A DNA stretch of 64,000 nucleotides from Marinobacterium ramblicola (GCF_019084545.1 NZ_JAHREP010000010.1:62001-126000), one strand, 5' to 3'; positions 1 through 12,416 are shown, counted from the stretch's first letter. Program-made: numbers and translations. Notes: a model not told the origin generated them from the letters alone.

Positions 1-1
1 C

Positions 2-553
2 TTGCAGATGGAACCTGGAGTTTATCCTGATATATTCATAAACAAGAGTGCAGACCTAAGAGAAGGCTATCATTCAGTTCCGCTTTTTCATGATTTAATC
101 TACCCCGTTTGTACACCCACCTACTTGAAACTACATCCTGAAGTAGACACCTTGAACGGATTATGTCGTGCTGCGTTATTGAACTTGAGCCCTTATGGAC
201 GTGCCCAGGTTGCAGAACACTTGGACTGGGGAGTATGGTTTTCATTTTTTAACATAGAAATAGAAGATCAGCTACAAAACAAACCCCATATATTCAACGC
301 AAATGATTATAATATGCTGATGCAGATGGTGCTGAATGATCAAGGTGTTTCCTTAGGCTGGAACCATCTTGTACGACCATTAATAGAAGAGGAAAAACTG
401 GTTTCGCCTGTAACGGAAAAGGTAGAGTTAAAAGAAAAGATACACTATTTAACCTATTTGGAAAGCAAGTCAACCAATGAAGCGTTTCTTAAGTTTCGAG
501 ATTGGTTATTCAAGGCTGTAGAACTTGAGATTACCTCAGTTCATGTGAGATAA
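2..553 (+). CDS. LysR-type transcriptional regulator, C-terminal part (cut by window edge)
   Basis: This is an open frame running in from the left edge. It gives about 183 residues that read like the effector-binding (LysR substrate) domain of a LysR-type regulator: a PVCTPTYLKLHP segment, an MVLNDQGVSLGW segment typical of the second lobe, and a closing FRDWLF helix. The N-terminal winged helix lies outside the window, so the first codon here is not the true start. LysR proteins bind DNA as tetramers and respond to a small ligand; the target and ligand cannot be told. Its DNA is clearly more AT-rich than the fad genes downstream, which may mean it was acquired separately. Family call fairly sure. 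Confidence 0.75.
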   Translation: MQMEPGVYPDIFINKSADLREGYHSVPLFHDLIYPVCTPTYLKLHPEVDTLNGLCRAALLNLSPYGRAQVAEHLDWGVWFSFFNIEIEDQLQNKPHIFNANDYNMLMQMVLNDQGVSLGWNHLVRPLIEEEKLVSPVTEKVELKEKIHYLTYLESKSTNEAFLKFRDWLFKAVELEITSVHVR

Positions 554-835
554 AGGATGCTCCCCGCTCCGCAGGACTGAAAGTAGAATCTCTATCGTCG
601 GTGCAGGGGGCTCTTGAGTACGTCCGGTCACTTCGCGAATAAACCTTGCACGAAATTGTCATATAATATCACTCCATTCACCCCCTTCTTATACGGCACT
701 GACCGATAACGTCAGATAGCTTGGCGAATCCTGTCATTGTCGATTTTCATCCCTGCCCTAGACTTAGAACACCATGCACAACAAGAAACGGGTGACGTCA
801 TCCATCGTCGCCCAACACTGCTACGGAGCCTGACC
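554..835. promoter_or_regulatory. Intergenic region ahead of fadB with a -10-like TATAAT
   Basis: About 280 bases lie between the LysR fragment and fadB. A perfect TATAAT is at 662-667, but no good -35 box is seen 16-18 bases upstream, so the promoter call is tentative. No clear FadR or PsrA site was recognised. A longer in-frame extension of fadB begins at 737 inside this stretch, but it lacks a fadB-like sequence. Confidence 0.35.
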
Positions 836-4170
<3,335 letters not shown>

Positions 4171-4185
4171 TCCCGTCTGGAAACC

Positions 4186-4218
4186 GGGGTACCTGCCTGC
4201 AGAATCGGCAAGTACCCC
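4186..4218 (+). terminator. Hairpin terminator between fadA and the convergent zinc-finger gene
   Basis: GGGGTACCTGCC (4186-4197) pairs with GGCAAGTACCCC (4207-4218) apart from one C-A mismatch. It sits between converging genes and touches the stop codon of the minus-strand gene, so it probably serves both directions. There is no long T-tract on the plus strand. Confidence 0.6.
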
Positions 4219-4484
4219 TACCTCAACTGACTATCTTTGCTCCCACGCCGGTTATAGAGCGCATCATCCTTTTCGCTTTTCTCGAGCTCGGACTGGCATT
4301 GTATGCACAGGCGCACACCCGGAATCGCCACTCGCCGCTTCTCCGGGATAGGCGCATCGCACTCCTCGCAATGGGTCAGGCTCTCACCCTTGGGGATGCG
4401 GCTCTGCGCCCGCTGCACGGCGGACTCCACCGTTGCATCGATCTGATCCTGTACTGCGCCATCTTGCGCCCAGCCACTTGCCAT
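4218..4484 (-). CDS. DksA/TraR-type C4 zinc-finger protein (YbiI-like)
   Basis: This is an 88-aa protein very like E. coli YbiI: it starts MASGWAQDGAV and ends YNRRGSKDSQLR, the hallmark tail of that family. The zinc finger is CEEC (about residues 39-42) with CIQC (about 60-63), set in the IPGVRLCIQC context of the DksA/TraR C4 finger. It lacks the long coiled coil of full DksA, so it probably cannot reach the RNA-polymerase secondary channel as DksA does. The role of this short family is not well established. It is convergent with fadA. Confidence 0.88.
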   Translation of the reverse strand: MASGWAQDGAVQDQIDATVESAVQRAQSRIPKGESLTHCEECDAPIPEKRRVAIPGVRLCIQCQSELEKSEKDDALYNRRGSKDSQLR

Positions 4485-4625
4485 CTATTGCCCTCGACCT
4501 GCCTCTATTCATACTCAATGTACGACTTTCAAGAGGCAACTGCATAGCTGAACGCGACATCGGAAAAGCGCATCGCATGCGCCTGACAAGACACATCTGT
4601 GCACCATTTACCAACCTGAGGGATA

Positions 4626-5075
4626 CTAGGCCTGCTGCCACAACTCATAAGCGCTCAGAGCATTGTCGGCCGTAACGCTATAATCCAGCTCAGAGGGGAA
4701 GTTCAGGACCATATGGTAAAGGAACTCTGCGACAAAGATTCTCTGTGCAACGGAACAGATTGTCAGCAGCCGATTATCGCGCCAGCCATAGGTCAGATGG
4801 AACAGCATCTGCTCGAAATAGCACTCGTCCGCGATGGTCTCCAGGCTTAGCCTGACCATCGCCGGCAGGCAGTACTTCAAACCCTCGGCGGCGCAGAAAC
4901 AGAGGGGATCCCAAGCCGGGCTGCCCAGCTGTTCCAGTCCGATACTGTCCAGAGTGTGTGCAAGCAGCGTCTTGTCATGCTCGGCACATTCACAACAGTG
5001 CCGGTAATTTGTGAAATGCTCAGGCTTTTCGACCGCGAATACGCGCTTGGCCTCTGCTATCCAATCCCTGTCCAT
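4626..5075 (-). CDS. Conserved hypothetical protein (His/Cys-rich N-terminus)
   Basis: This is a 149-aa soluble protein with no signal peptide or membrane segment. The N-terminal region carries the motif EHFTNYRHCCECAEHD, dense in His and Cys, which could bind metal. The rest is helical, with conserved-looking aromatic residues (PAWDPLCF, LTYGW). I recall similar proteins of unknown function (possibly the DUF6714 group) but cannot confirm it here. The ATG at 5075 has AGAAGG 6 bases upstream. It stands alone, with the zinc-finger gene 140 bases downstream on the same strand. Confidence 0.65.
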   Translation of the reverse strand: MDRDWIAEAKRVFAVEKPEHFTNYRHCCECAEHDKTLLAHTLDSIGLEQLGSPAWDPLCFCAAEGLKYCLPAMVRLSLETIADECYFEQMLFHLTYGWRDNRLLTICSVAQRIFVAEFLYHMVLNFPSELDYSVTADNALSAYELWQQA

Positions 5076-5239
5076 GCAAAACCTTCTGCTGGTTCCGATG
5101 ATCAGCCCCAGTCTAGGCTAAATACCGAAGCCCCAACAGCGCTTATCAGATGGCCTGAACCGCGCTTTCACACCTAGATCAGCAGCTGCCACAACGCAAA
5201 AGCCAGCCCCAGGCCTGGGTCGCCTGCCAACTCAACAAC

Positions 5240-5532
5240 ATGTGAAACCTGAGACGGCTTTGTAAAGGTACGCCGCACGAGCAACCTCCACCGATGGCCG
5301 CGAAGGCCGCTCCATCGCTTCCGACGAGCGCCCGAACATCAAACTGAGCCCCCCCCGAAATAGCTTAGCGGAGCCGCCGGTGAAGGCACCAACCCGGAGC
5401 CGCTGTTCGCCTCCGCTTACTCCACCTGCTTTATCGGCGCGATGAAGTTCGTCGCAGGCCAGGACAAGATCCAGTTGCCCCTATTCCAACGCCACCTGCG
5501 GCAACATCCGCGTCGAGCTGGTGCTGAAGTAA
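5240..5532 (+). pseudogene. ohr: Decayed ohr (organic hydroperoxide resistance, OsmC/Ohr family) gene
   Basis: Shifting frames recovers three consecutive pieces of an Ohr protein. 5269-5358 reads YAARATSTDGREGRSIASDE...IKLSPPR. After a frame change, about 5360-5465 reads [20 protein letters not shown] then [14 protein letters not shown]. After a deletion and another frame change, the tail [14 protein letters not shown] ends at TAA 5530-5532. In intact Ohr these pieces are contiguous, with about 60 more residues before the tail; the second catalytic Cys region is lost. Ohr reduces organic hydroperoxides with two reactive cysteines; only the first (in AYSTCFIGA) remains. An ATG at 5240 could mark the old start, but a stop follows at once. 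Confidence 0.8.
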
Positions 5533-5566
5533 GGCTGCAAGCCCCGCATACGCAGGGCACTGTATG

Positions 5567-6460
5567 TTATGCCGACATGTCGGTCGCGTCGGTCTTCAAC
5601 GCTTTTACCAGCACCGACGTATCCATCCGTCCCAGCCCCTGTTGCTGCATCAGTTCGTAGCGCCGATCCACCGCCTCGGTCATCGGCAGGCGTAACCCGT
5701 AAGCAGCAGCCGCCTCCATACAGATCCCCAGATCCTTGCGCATCCAGTCGATTGCAAAACCGAAATCGAACTCCCCCCTTGCCATCGTTTCCATACGATT
5801 GACCATCTGCCAGGAGCCTGCCGCACCGTGCTGCAGGGTATCGACCACCCTGTCCACCGGCAGTCCCGCCTGTTGTGCCAGCAACAGCGCTTCGCTCAGC
5901 CCCTGCAGCACACCGGCGATACAGATCTGGTTCACCATCTTGCAGCGCTGGCCCTGTCCGCACTCTCCCATCAACTGCACCTGCCGCGAGTAGCTACGCA
6001 TCACCGGCTCGATCCGCTGGAATACCGCCTCCTCGCCACCGCACATGACGGTGAGACAGCCGTTCTCCGCACCGGCCTGGCCGCCCGATACCGGCGCGTC
6101 GATAAAGGCGACCTGCGCCTGTTTGCAGGCTGCGGCCAGTTCGATCGCCAGATGGGCCGAGTTGGTGGTGTGATCGACCAGCACCGCACCGGGCTTCATC
6201 CCCGCCAGTACGCCGTCGTCACCGTAGATCACACTGCGCACATCATCGTCGTTGCCGACGCAGACAAACACGATATCCGCATCATCTGCCGCCTGCCGCG
6301 GTGTCGCAGCGGCCCGGCCTTCGAATTCGGCCGCCCACTTATCCGCTTTAGCCCGAGTGCGGTTGTACACGCTCACCGGGTATCCGTTACGGGCCAGATG
6401 CCCCGCCATCGGATAGCCCATCACGCCCAGACCGATAAAGGCTGTCTTCGGTTTCGTCAT
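5567..6460 (-). CDS. NAD(P)-dependent beta-hydroxyacid dehydrogenase (3-hydroxyisobutyrate dehydrogenase / tartronate semialdehyde reductase family)
   Basis: This is a 297-aa cytoplasmic oxidoreductase with a Rossmann start [16 protein letters not shown], the substrate-binding signature [16 protein letters not shown], and the catalytic lysine in the CKMVNQ segment. That is the full set for the beta-hydroxyacid dehydrogenase family, which includes MmsB, GarR/GlxR and related imine reductases; the substrate cannot be assigned. The frame opens at 6481, but ATG 6460 is preferred: AAGGAGA lies 9 bases upstream and the protein then starts directly with the Rossmann strand. It is divergent from the MocR regulator, which is probably its controller. 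Confidence 0.88.
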   Translation of the reverse strand: MTKPKTAFIGLGVMGYPMAGHLARNGYPVSVYNRTRAKADKWAAEFEGRAAATPRQAADDADIVFVCVGNDDDVRSVIYGDDGVLAGMKPGAVLVDHTTNSAHLAIELAAACKQAQVAFIDAPVSGGQAGAENGCLTVMCGGEEAVFQRIEPVMRSYSRQVQLMGECGQGQRCKMVNQICIAGVLQGLSEALLLAQQAGLPVDRVVDTLQHGAAGSWQMVNRMETMARGEFDFGFAIDWMRKDLGICMEAAAAYGLRLPMTEAVDRRYELMQQQGLGRMDTSVLVKALKTDATDMSA

Positions 6461-6536
6461 CGCTACGCTCTCCTTTGCCATCTCTTATGGTCATACAATC
6501 GAATATTGATATAGGTTATTTATTTAAAATGACATA

Positions 6537-6556
6537 TGTTAATACGACTGTTAATA
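6537..6556. promoter_or_regulatory. Direct repeat TGTTAATA x2, candidate MocR operator
   Basis: TGTTAATA occurs at 6537-6544 and again at 6549-6556, 12 bases apart. The site lies in the AT-rich divergent spacer between the dehydrogenase and the mocR-type gene. MocR regulators commonly bind direct repeats in such shared promoters, so this is a reasonable operator candidate. No footprint exists to prove it. Confidence 0.4.
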
Positions 6557-6636
6557 TCCCTTGGATCCGAGACGGATAGAGTTAAACGCGCCGCTCGATT
6601 AGAATCGAAGGCCACTTCAGGGTTGGAAACAAGGAT

Positions 6637-7986
6637 ATGAGCGAAGCCAAGTACATCGAGATCGCTCGCAGCATTGAGTCACAGATTGACATCGGTCATT
6701 ACGCCGAGGGTGACAAATTACCTACCCATCGCGCGCTGGCGGACGAGTTCGGCACCACGCCGATGACCATCGCGAAGGCGTATAAGCTGCTGACGGAAAA
6801 GGGACGTATCGAATCCTTCGTCGGGCGCGGCAGTTTCGTCAAGGTGAGAACCGGACTGAAACGGGCGATCCACTCCCGACCGGACGATCGGGAGTGGAAT
6901 TTTTCCATCCTGCAGCCCTGCTATGCCGAGCATGTAGAAGCGCTACATGAGCAGCTACAGCAGAGTTTTTCCTCACTGACCAACCCGACTTTTTACGGTT
7001 ACACGGAAGATTCCGGCCTGATCGAACACCGGGCCGCGGGCATGCAGTGGATGCAGCACTACGGTGTGCAGACGCGCGCGCCCGAACAGATACTGCTGAC
7101 CAACGGCGCGCAACACGCGCTGTCGATTCTGATCGAACTCTATACCGAACCGGGCGATTGCATCGCAGTCGACCGGTGGACCTACCCCGGCATTCTCTCC
7201 ATCGCAAGCTTTCTGGGGCGACAGGTGGTCGGTGTGGCCATGGATGACCAGGGGATGATCCCGGACGCGCTGACGGAGACCTGCCGTCGCCACAAGCCAG
7301 CCCTGGTCATACTAATCCCCTCGCACCAGAATCCGACCACAATCACGCTGTCGCAGCAGCGGCGGGAGCAGTTGGCCGAAGTGATTCAACGCTATCCGCT
7401 GTGGCTGGTGGAGGACGACATCTACGCATTTCTGAACACGTCGGCGAACCAGGCGATCACCAACCTGCTACCGGAGAAAAGCTTCTGCATCAGCAGTCTG
7501 TCCAAGGCGGTGAGCCCCGGCCTGCGCTGCGGTTACTTGAAGGCGCCACAGAGCCAGGTGGAGAAGCTGGCCGCCTATATCCGTGCCACCGTCTGGCTGC
7601 CACCACCGCTGATGTTCGAGGTAGCCGGCAACCTGATCGAATCGAACCAGGCATTTGAGATGGCACGAAAGCAGCGGGAGATCGCCCGCCGCCGACAGCG
7701 TCTGGCTCGCAGGATTCTGGGCGGACAGTCGTACTGCGCTCAGGACACCAGCTACCACCTGTGGCTGCAACTGCCCGGCGACTGGCAGGCGGATCAGTTC
7801 GCACTCACCGCCAGGGAGCGGGGAATGCTGGTCAGCAGCGGCGCCTATTTCAACACCTGCGCAGACGAGACGAAATCGGTTCGCTTGTCGCTGATCGCCA
7901 TCAGCGACGAGTCCGAGCTGGAGCGGGGCTTGAAGGCACTGGCCAACCTGCTGGAACAGGAGAGCGGCAGCGGACCGACCGGTTAG
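6637..7986 (+). CDS. MocR-type regulator (GntR winged helix fused to class I aminotransferase fold)
   Basis: This is a 449-aa two-domain regulator. Residues 1-70 are a GntR winged helix (EGDKLPTHRALADEFGTTPMTIAKAYKLL). The rest is a fold-type I PLP aminotransferase domain containing LVILIPSHQNPTT and the PLP-binding lysine at residue 290 in SSLSKAVSPGLRCGY. MocR proteins use PLP and often an amino-acid-derived ligand as effector rather than catalysing transamination. It starts at ATG 6637 with a weak AAGGAT upstream. Its divergent placement beside the hydroxyacid dehydrogenase suggests a local regulon. The two residues after the lysine match the normal consensus, so PLP binding is expected. 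Confidence 0.93.
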   Translation: MSEAKYIEIARSIESQIDIGHYAEGDKLPTHRALADEFGTTPMTIAKAYKLLTEKGRIESFVGRGSFVKVRTGLKRAIHSRPDDREWNFSILQPCYAEHVEALHEQLQQSFSSLTNPTFYGYTEDSGLIEHRAAGMQWMQHYGVQTRAPEQILLTNGAQHALSILIELYTEPGDCIAVDRWTYPGILSIASFLGRQVVGVAMDDQGMIPDALTETCRRHKPALVILIPSHQNPTTITLSQQRREQLAEVIQRYPLWLVEDDIYAFLNTSANQAITNLLPEKSFCISSLSKAVSPGLRCGYLKAPQSQVEKLAAYIRATVWLPPPLMFEVAGNLIESNQAFEMARKQREIARRRQRLARRILGGQSYCAQDTSYHLWLQLPGDWQADQFALTARERGMLVSSGAYFNTCADETKSVRLSLIAISDESELERGLKALANLLEQESGSGPTG

Positions 7987-7997
7987 GGAAATCCAAG

Positions 7998-8747
7998 CTA
8001 CGACTTCCAAAGCCCGATATCAAACCGCCCCACGTAGCCCGGTTCATCCCGGGTCAGCTGCATCATCAGGTGGCTACCGCCGCGTCGAAAGATACCGTCG
8101 CGGTCGTTACGCACGGTGCGCGGCCCCATGTCGGCGTAGGGTGGCTGTGCGTGAACCCGGTCGGTGACGGCGTCGTCGAAGTAGAGCTGCGAGGTGAACT
8201 CAAGGCCCTGCTGGGATTGGGGATCGGTGCGGATCTTGAAGTGAATATGCACGGTGCGCCCGGGATACCAGCCGGGGTAGATCGTCAGGAAGCGGGCAAT
8301 ACCGTCGGCATCGGTGCTCTGATAGCCGCGCAGGAAGCGTTGGCCACGGGTGTCGAACCGGCCGTTGATATCGCGCACGTCGGAATAGACGCCCTGTGCA
8401 TCGCATTGCCAGAGATCCACCACGGCGCCGTCGAGCGGCGTACAGGCGCTGTCCTCGATCAGGGAGACGTGAAACTCCAACCGCAACGGCACACCCGGTT
8501 TGATCGCGCCGTCGGACGGATCGGAGCGGATATCGCTACGGTCAAGCCTCTCGTCGCGGAAATAGGGGCCCTCTGTCTGTTGTGGTCTCACCACGCATTG
8601 AGCCGACGTGCCGTCTTTCCCGGTCGGTGACTGCGCACGCACGCCCCCGACGAAGGGTGCAGTGGATAAGGCCCCCATCAAGCCCAGCAGCTTACGCCGG
8701 CTGAGACTGAGCACCCCGCCGGCGCCCTTCGTCGAATCCTTTTTCAC
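7998..8747 (-). CDS. Tat-exported intradiol ring-cleavage dioxygenase
   Basis: This is a 249-aa protein with a twin-arginine leader (SRRKLLGLMGALS), so it is predicted to be exported folded. The mature part is an intradiol dioxygenase of the protocatechuate 3,4-dioxygenase beta / catechol dioxygenase fold: RPQQTEGPYF, VVDLWQCDAQGVYSD, and TIYPGWYPGRTVHIHFK. The four non-haem Fe(III) ligands (Tyr, Tyr, His, His) are all visible in the last two segments. Cytosolic relatives cleave catechols to muconates; exported members are less well understood and may act on phenolic polymers. GTG 8747 is preferred over GTG 8753, since GGGAGG is then 7 bases upstream. It is convergent with the MocR gene. Confidence 0.85.
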   Translation of the reverse strand: MKKDSTKGAGGVLSLSRRKLLGLMGALSTAPFVGGVRAQSPTGKDGTSAQCVVRPQQTEGPYFRDERLDRSDIRSDPSDGAIKPGVPLRLEFHVSLIEDSACTPLDGAVVDLWQCDAQGVYSDVRDINGRFDTRGQRFLRGYQSTDADGIARFLTIYPGWYPGRTVHIHFKIRTDPQSQQGLEFTSQLYFDDAVTDRVHAQPPYADMGPRTVRNDRDGIFRRGGSHLMMQLTRDEPGYVGRFDIGLWKS

Positions 8748-8815
8748 CCTCACGCCTCCCGGTTAGGTTGTACAGCTTACCGCCTCACACTATAGAGACT
8801 AGCAGCCGGACGAGC

Positions 8816-11185
8816 CTACAACGTCGTCTGCTTCACCTTTTCGGACTTCCGCACCGGATTGAGCAGGCAGGTCAGCGCCGGTAGCAGGATCAGCGCGCCG
8901 AGCATGTTCCACAGGAACATGAAGGTGAGCAGCAGCCCCATATCGGCCTGGAAGCGGATCGGCGAGAACACCCAGAGCACCACGCCGATGGCCAGGGTCA
9001 GACCGGTGAATGCCACCGACTTGCCGGTGCTGCGCAGGGTTTCGAAGTAAGCGGTCGGCAGATCCATCCCCTGCTGTAGCAAGGTGTTGAGCCGCGAATA
9101 GATGTAGATGCCGTAATCCACCCCGATACCGACGCCGAGCGCAATCACCGGAAGCGTCGCCACCTTGACGCCGATACCGAGCTGCGCCATCAGCGCCTGA
9201 CACAGCAGCGAGGTCAGCGCCAGCGGTGCGATGATGCAGACCACCGTCTTGATCGAACGGAAGGTGAGCAGGCAGAGCAGGCTGACCACGGCGTAGACCC
9301 AGAACAGCATCTTGTACTGCGCCCCGGCGATCACCTCATTGGTGGCGGCCTCAAAACCGGCGTTACCCGCCGCCATCAGGAACTGGATGCGGTCGCTGTT
9401 GTGCTGCTCGGCAAAGGTATCGACGGCGGCGGTGAGACCGGCCAGCGTCTCGGCCCGGTGGTCCGCGAGGAAGACAATTACCGGCATCAGCGAGCAGTCG
9501 TCATTCATCAACCCCTGGGGTACGTAGCGTAACGAGGAGTTGATCACGTACTGATTGCGGCTGACACTGCGCCACTTCAGGTTGCCCTCGTTCAGACCCG
9601 CGGTAACACGCTCGGCCACATCCACCAGCGAGATGCTGCTCTGCACCCCGGGCGTATTGCCGAGATAGAACTGGAACCGGTCCACCAGTTGCAGGGTCTG
9701 GAAACTGCTGCACTGTTCGCTGGCGGTTTTCACCATCACCACAAACACGTCGCTGGAGTTGGCATAGTGTGAGGTGATGTAGGCGTTATCCAGGTTGTAG
9801 CGCGAGTGCGCACGCAGCTCTGGAGCACCGGCGCTGAGATCGCCGATCTTCAACGACTGACCGGCCTGCACACCGATCCAGGTCAGCATCAGCGCAACGA
9901 TGACAGCGATAAGCGCACCGCGTGGACGGGCAAAGCGGGTCAGAGCCCGCCAGACCACGACACTGTGCTCCTTGCCATGACGCGCCTTGTGGATCGCTCG
10001 CGCACCGACACCGGTCCAGGAGATCAGCAGCGGCAACAGCAGCAGGTTGGTCAGCACAATCACCATGACGCCGAGAGCTGCGGCCACCGCCAGATCCTGA
10101 ATTACCTGGATATCGATCACCATCAACGTAACGAAGCCGAGGCCGTCGGAGAGCAGTGCCGTGAGCCCGGCGATATAGATAGTGCGGAACGCCAGCCGCG
10201 CGGCATCAAATTTATTGGCACCGGCTGCCGCCTCGATTCTGACATTGTTGACCACCTGTACGCCGTGGCTGACACCGATGGCAAACACCAGAAAGGGCAC
10301 CAGCATCGAGTAGGGGTCGAGACCGTAGCCGAGCAGATGCAGCAGGCCGAGCTGCCAGACCACCGCCACCACCGAGCAGAGCAGCGGTATCAGCGTGCCG
10401 GTCAGGCTATGCGAGTACAGATAGAGCAGCACCATCGTCACCAGCAGCGCAATACCGAAGAACAGCGCCACCTGCACGGCACCGTCGATCAGGTCACCGA
10501 CCACCTTGGCGAAGCCGGTGATATGGATGCTGACTTGGTCGGAGCTGTACTTGTCGCGTACCAGCGTTTCGAGCTGCTGCGAGAACTGCTGGTAGTCGAG
10601 CCTGTTGCCGGTTTCCGGATCACGGTCGAACAGCGGCACCTGGATCAGCGCCGAGCCGAAATCGTTGGCCACCAGGCGGCCGACCTGCCCGGAGCGCAGG
10701 ATATTGACCCTCAGCTGCTCCAGCTTTTGCGGCGAGCCATCGTAGCCCTCGGGGATCACCGGGCCACCGACGAAGCCCTCCTCGGTGACCTCGGTCCAGC
10801 GCACGTTCGGGGTCCAGATCGACTGCAGCGCCGAGCGATCAACACCGTGGATGAAGAACAGTTCGTCGGTGATCTCCTTCAGCGTCTGCTGAAAATCGGC
10901 CTGCAGGATATCCCCCTCGCTCGGCGCCACCACCACGCGGATGCTGTTGCCGAGACCTGCCAGGTCGTCACGGTACTGCAGATAGTTGGCGACCCAAGGG
11001 TGCGAGGTGGGGATCATCTTGACGAAGCTGGCGTCGGGGCGGATCTGTACCGCTTGCCACCCCAGCAGCAGTGTCACCAACAGGAATAGTAGCGCTATCG
11101 GAAGGCGGAAGCCGAACAGCAGGCGCTCAAGCAGACGTTCGCTGGCCTTGATCGGCGCCAGCAGTGCACTGTCCAGGCGGCTCAT
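8816..11185 (-). CDS. MMPL/RND-superfamily transporter
   Basis: This is a roughly 789-aa inner-membrane protein of the hydrophobe-transporting RND (MMPL/HpnN-like) group. One TM segment near the N-terminus is followed by a large periplasmic loop, five TM helices, a second loop and five or six more TM helices. The signature GVGIGVDYGIYIYSRL is in the second bundle, and FAIGVSHGVQVVNN is its counterpart in the first. The open frame extends far upstream, but ATG 11185 has GGGAGGT 6 bases before it and begins the true protein (MSRLDSALL). Its start overlaps the stop of the YCF48-like gene (ATGA), so both are co-translated. It probably moves a lipid or hydrophobic substrate together with the DUF1302/DUF1329 proteins. 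Confidence 0.87.
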   Translation of the reverse strand: MSRLDSALLAPIKASERLLERLLFGFRLPIALLFLLVTLLLGWQAVQIRPDASFVKMIPTSHPWVANYLQYRDDLAGLGNSIRVVVAPSEGDILQADFQQTLKEITDELFFIHGVDRSALQSIWTPNVRWTEVTEEGFVGGPVIPEGYDGSPQKLEQLRVNILRSGQVGRLVANDFGSALIQVPLFDRDPETGNRLDYQQFSQQLETLVRDKYSSDQVSIHITGFAKVVGDLIDGAVQVALFFGIALLVTMVLLYLYSHSLTGTLIPLLCSVVAVVWQLGLLHLLGYGLDPYSMLVPFLVFAIGVSHGVQVVNNVRIEAAAGANKFDAARLAFRTIYIAGLTALLSDGLGFVTLMVIDIQVIQDLAVAAALGVMVIVLTNLLLLPLLISWTGVGARAIHKARHGKEHSVVVWRALTRFARPRGALIAVIVALMLTWIGVQAGQSLKIGDLSAGAPELRAHSRYNLDNAYITSHYANSSDVFVVMVKTASEQCSSFQTLQLVDRFQFYLGNTPGVQSSISLVDVAERVTAGLNEGNLKWRSVSRNQYVINSSLRYVPQGLMNDDCSLMPVIVFLADHRAETLAGLTAAVDTFAEQHNSDRIQFLMAAGNAGFEAATNEVIAGAQYKMLFWVYAVVSLLCLLTFRSIKTVVCIIAPLALTSLLCQALMAQLGIGVKVATLPVIALGVGIGVDYGIYIYSRLNTLLQQGMDLPTAYFETLRSTGKSVAFTGLTLAIGVVLWVFSPIRFQADMGLLLTFMFLWNMLGALILLPALTCLLNPVRKSEKVKQTTL

Positions 11186-12267
11186 TGCGCACCTCCCTTC
11201 AGTTCGATCTGGCTCAGCCCTCCCTCGCCGACCAGCCAGAGCCGGTCGTGCAGCGCGACAGCGGCGGTAAAGCTGCGCCGATTGGGTACAGCAAGCGCGG
11301 AGAACCCCTCGCCTTTTTGCGCCAGCAACAGGCCGCTCTGGCCGAGCACGTAAAGCCGCCCGTGATAGTCGATGCCGCTGTTCAGCGTGGCATCGCCAGG
11401 CACCGCTTGCGCCTGCCACTGGATGCCGTCGTCGGAGCTGAACAGGTGACCGCGCAGCCCCATCAGGTAGAGCCGATCACTTTCGCTGATACCGAACAAC
11501 GAGCCCTGGTAGGGAGACTCGGCCCACTGCCAGAACTCGCCCCTATCGTCGCTATAGAGCAGCAGCCCCGCCTCGCCAGCGATCAGCAACCGACCGCTGC
11601 GGCTAAGCAGGATCGTATTCAGGTGCAGGCGGTCAGGGTTGGGCAGGCGGTAACCGATGCTTTGCCAGTGCTCACCACCATCCTCGGTCTCGAACAAAGC
11701 TCCGTAAGAACCCAGTGCAAAGCCATGCTGATTGTCGGTAAACAGCACATCGAGCAGCACCGGCATGGCGCCCTCCTCAAGCGCGAACTGCACGTCCTCC
11801 AGTTGGTACTGCCAATCGTCGAGCTGCTGCGTGTCGATATTGTCTGCAGGGGCGTCGATCAGCCCCTGCAGGGTGTCGCGCTGCAGTTCGACCAACTGCA
11901 GCCCCGAACGCTGCAACTGCCAGCTGAGTCCGCCATCGCGACTGTGCAGGATGGTGCCATCATGGCCCACCGCCCAGCCCAGCTGGGCGTCGCTGAAACT
12001 CAAAGCGGTCAGCAATACGGAAACCGGTGTCTTCGCCTGCTGCCAGGAGGCGCCCTGATCGTCAGAATAAAGAATCGTCCCCTGCTCACCCGCCGCAACC
12101 AGTCGCTCGCTGCCCGGCGGAATCTGAATATCCAGCAACAGGGAGCGGGTGGCGTTTACGGAGGTTAAGGCAGATGCCTGTAAACGGTCGAACTGAGCGG
12201 CCAGGCCTTGACCGGCCGTCAACGTCAGTCCGAGCAGGAGCAGAGCAACAGAAAAGGGTTTACGCAT
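11182..12267 (-). CDS. Periplasmic YCF48/BNR-like beta-propeller protein
   Basis: This is a 361-aa protein with a signal peptide (MRKPFSVALLLLGLTLTAGQGLAA) followed by repeated BNR/YCF48 blades. Recurrent GTILYSDDQGASWQ, GTILHSRDGGLSWQ, ALFETEDGGEHWQ and LLYSDDRGEFWQ elements mark the Asp-box turns of a beta-propeller. The family is named after the photosystem II assembly factor Ycf48, but in this organism a photosynthetic role is excluded by context. Homologues recur beside MMPL transporters and DUF1302/DUF1329 genes, so a periplasmic adaptor or chaperone role is inferred. ATG 12267 is chosen because the leader begins there; the upstream extension is not leader-like. Confidence 0.8.
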   Translation of the reverse strand: MRKPFSVALLLLGLTLTAGQGLAAQFDRLQASALTSVNATRSLLLDIQIPPGSERLVAAGEQGTILYSDDQGASWQQAKTPVSVLLTALSFSDAQLGWAVGHDGTILHSRDGGLSWQLQRSGLQLVELQRDTLQGLIDAPADNIDTQQLDDWQYQLEDVQFALEEGAMPVLLDVLFTDNQHGFALGSYGALFETEDGGEHWQSIGYRLPNPDRLHLNTILLSRSGRLLIAGEAGLLLYSDDRGEFWQWAESPYQGSLFGISESDRLYLMGLRGHLFSSDDGIQWQAQAVPGDATLNSGIDYHGRLYVLGQSGLLLAQKGEGFSALAVPNRRSFTAAVALHDRLWLVGEGGLSQIELKGGAQ

Positions 12268-12416
12268 GGATTCCCCGGTTTTTATCGTCGTTATCGGGTG
12301 AGAATATTCTGATGCCTGAAGCATCGCCAGCGAGGCCAAATACGGCAATGGCAAAACAACGCTGATCCGCTGACATTTTCCGTCACCCTGCTGCCGCAAC
12401 CTCCCCTTGTAGGGCG

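Noticed and set aside
5160-5230. Minus-strand fragment resembling the end of a regulator gene
   Set aside because: Only about 20 codons; too short to support a gene or pseudogene call.
9806-11089. 427-aa open frame on the plus strand inside the MMPL gene
   Set aside because: Compositional shadow rich in His, Gln and Asp; the MMPL frame on the other strand is clearly the real one.
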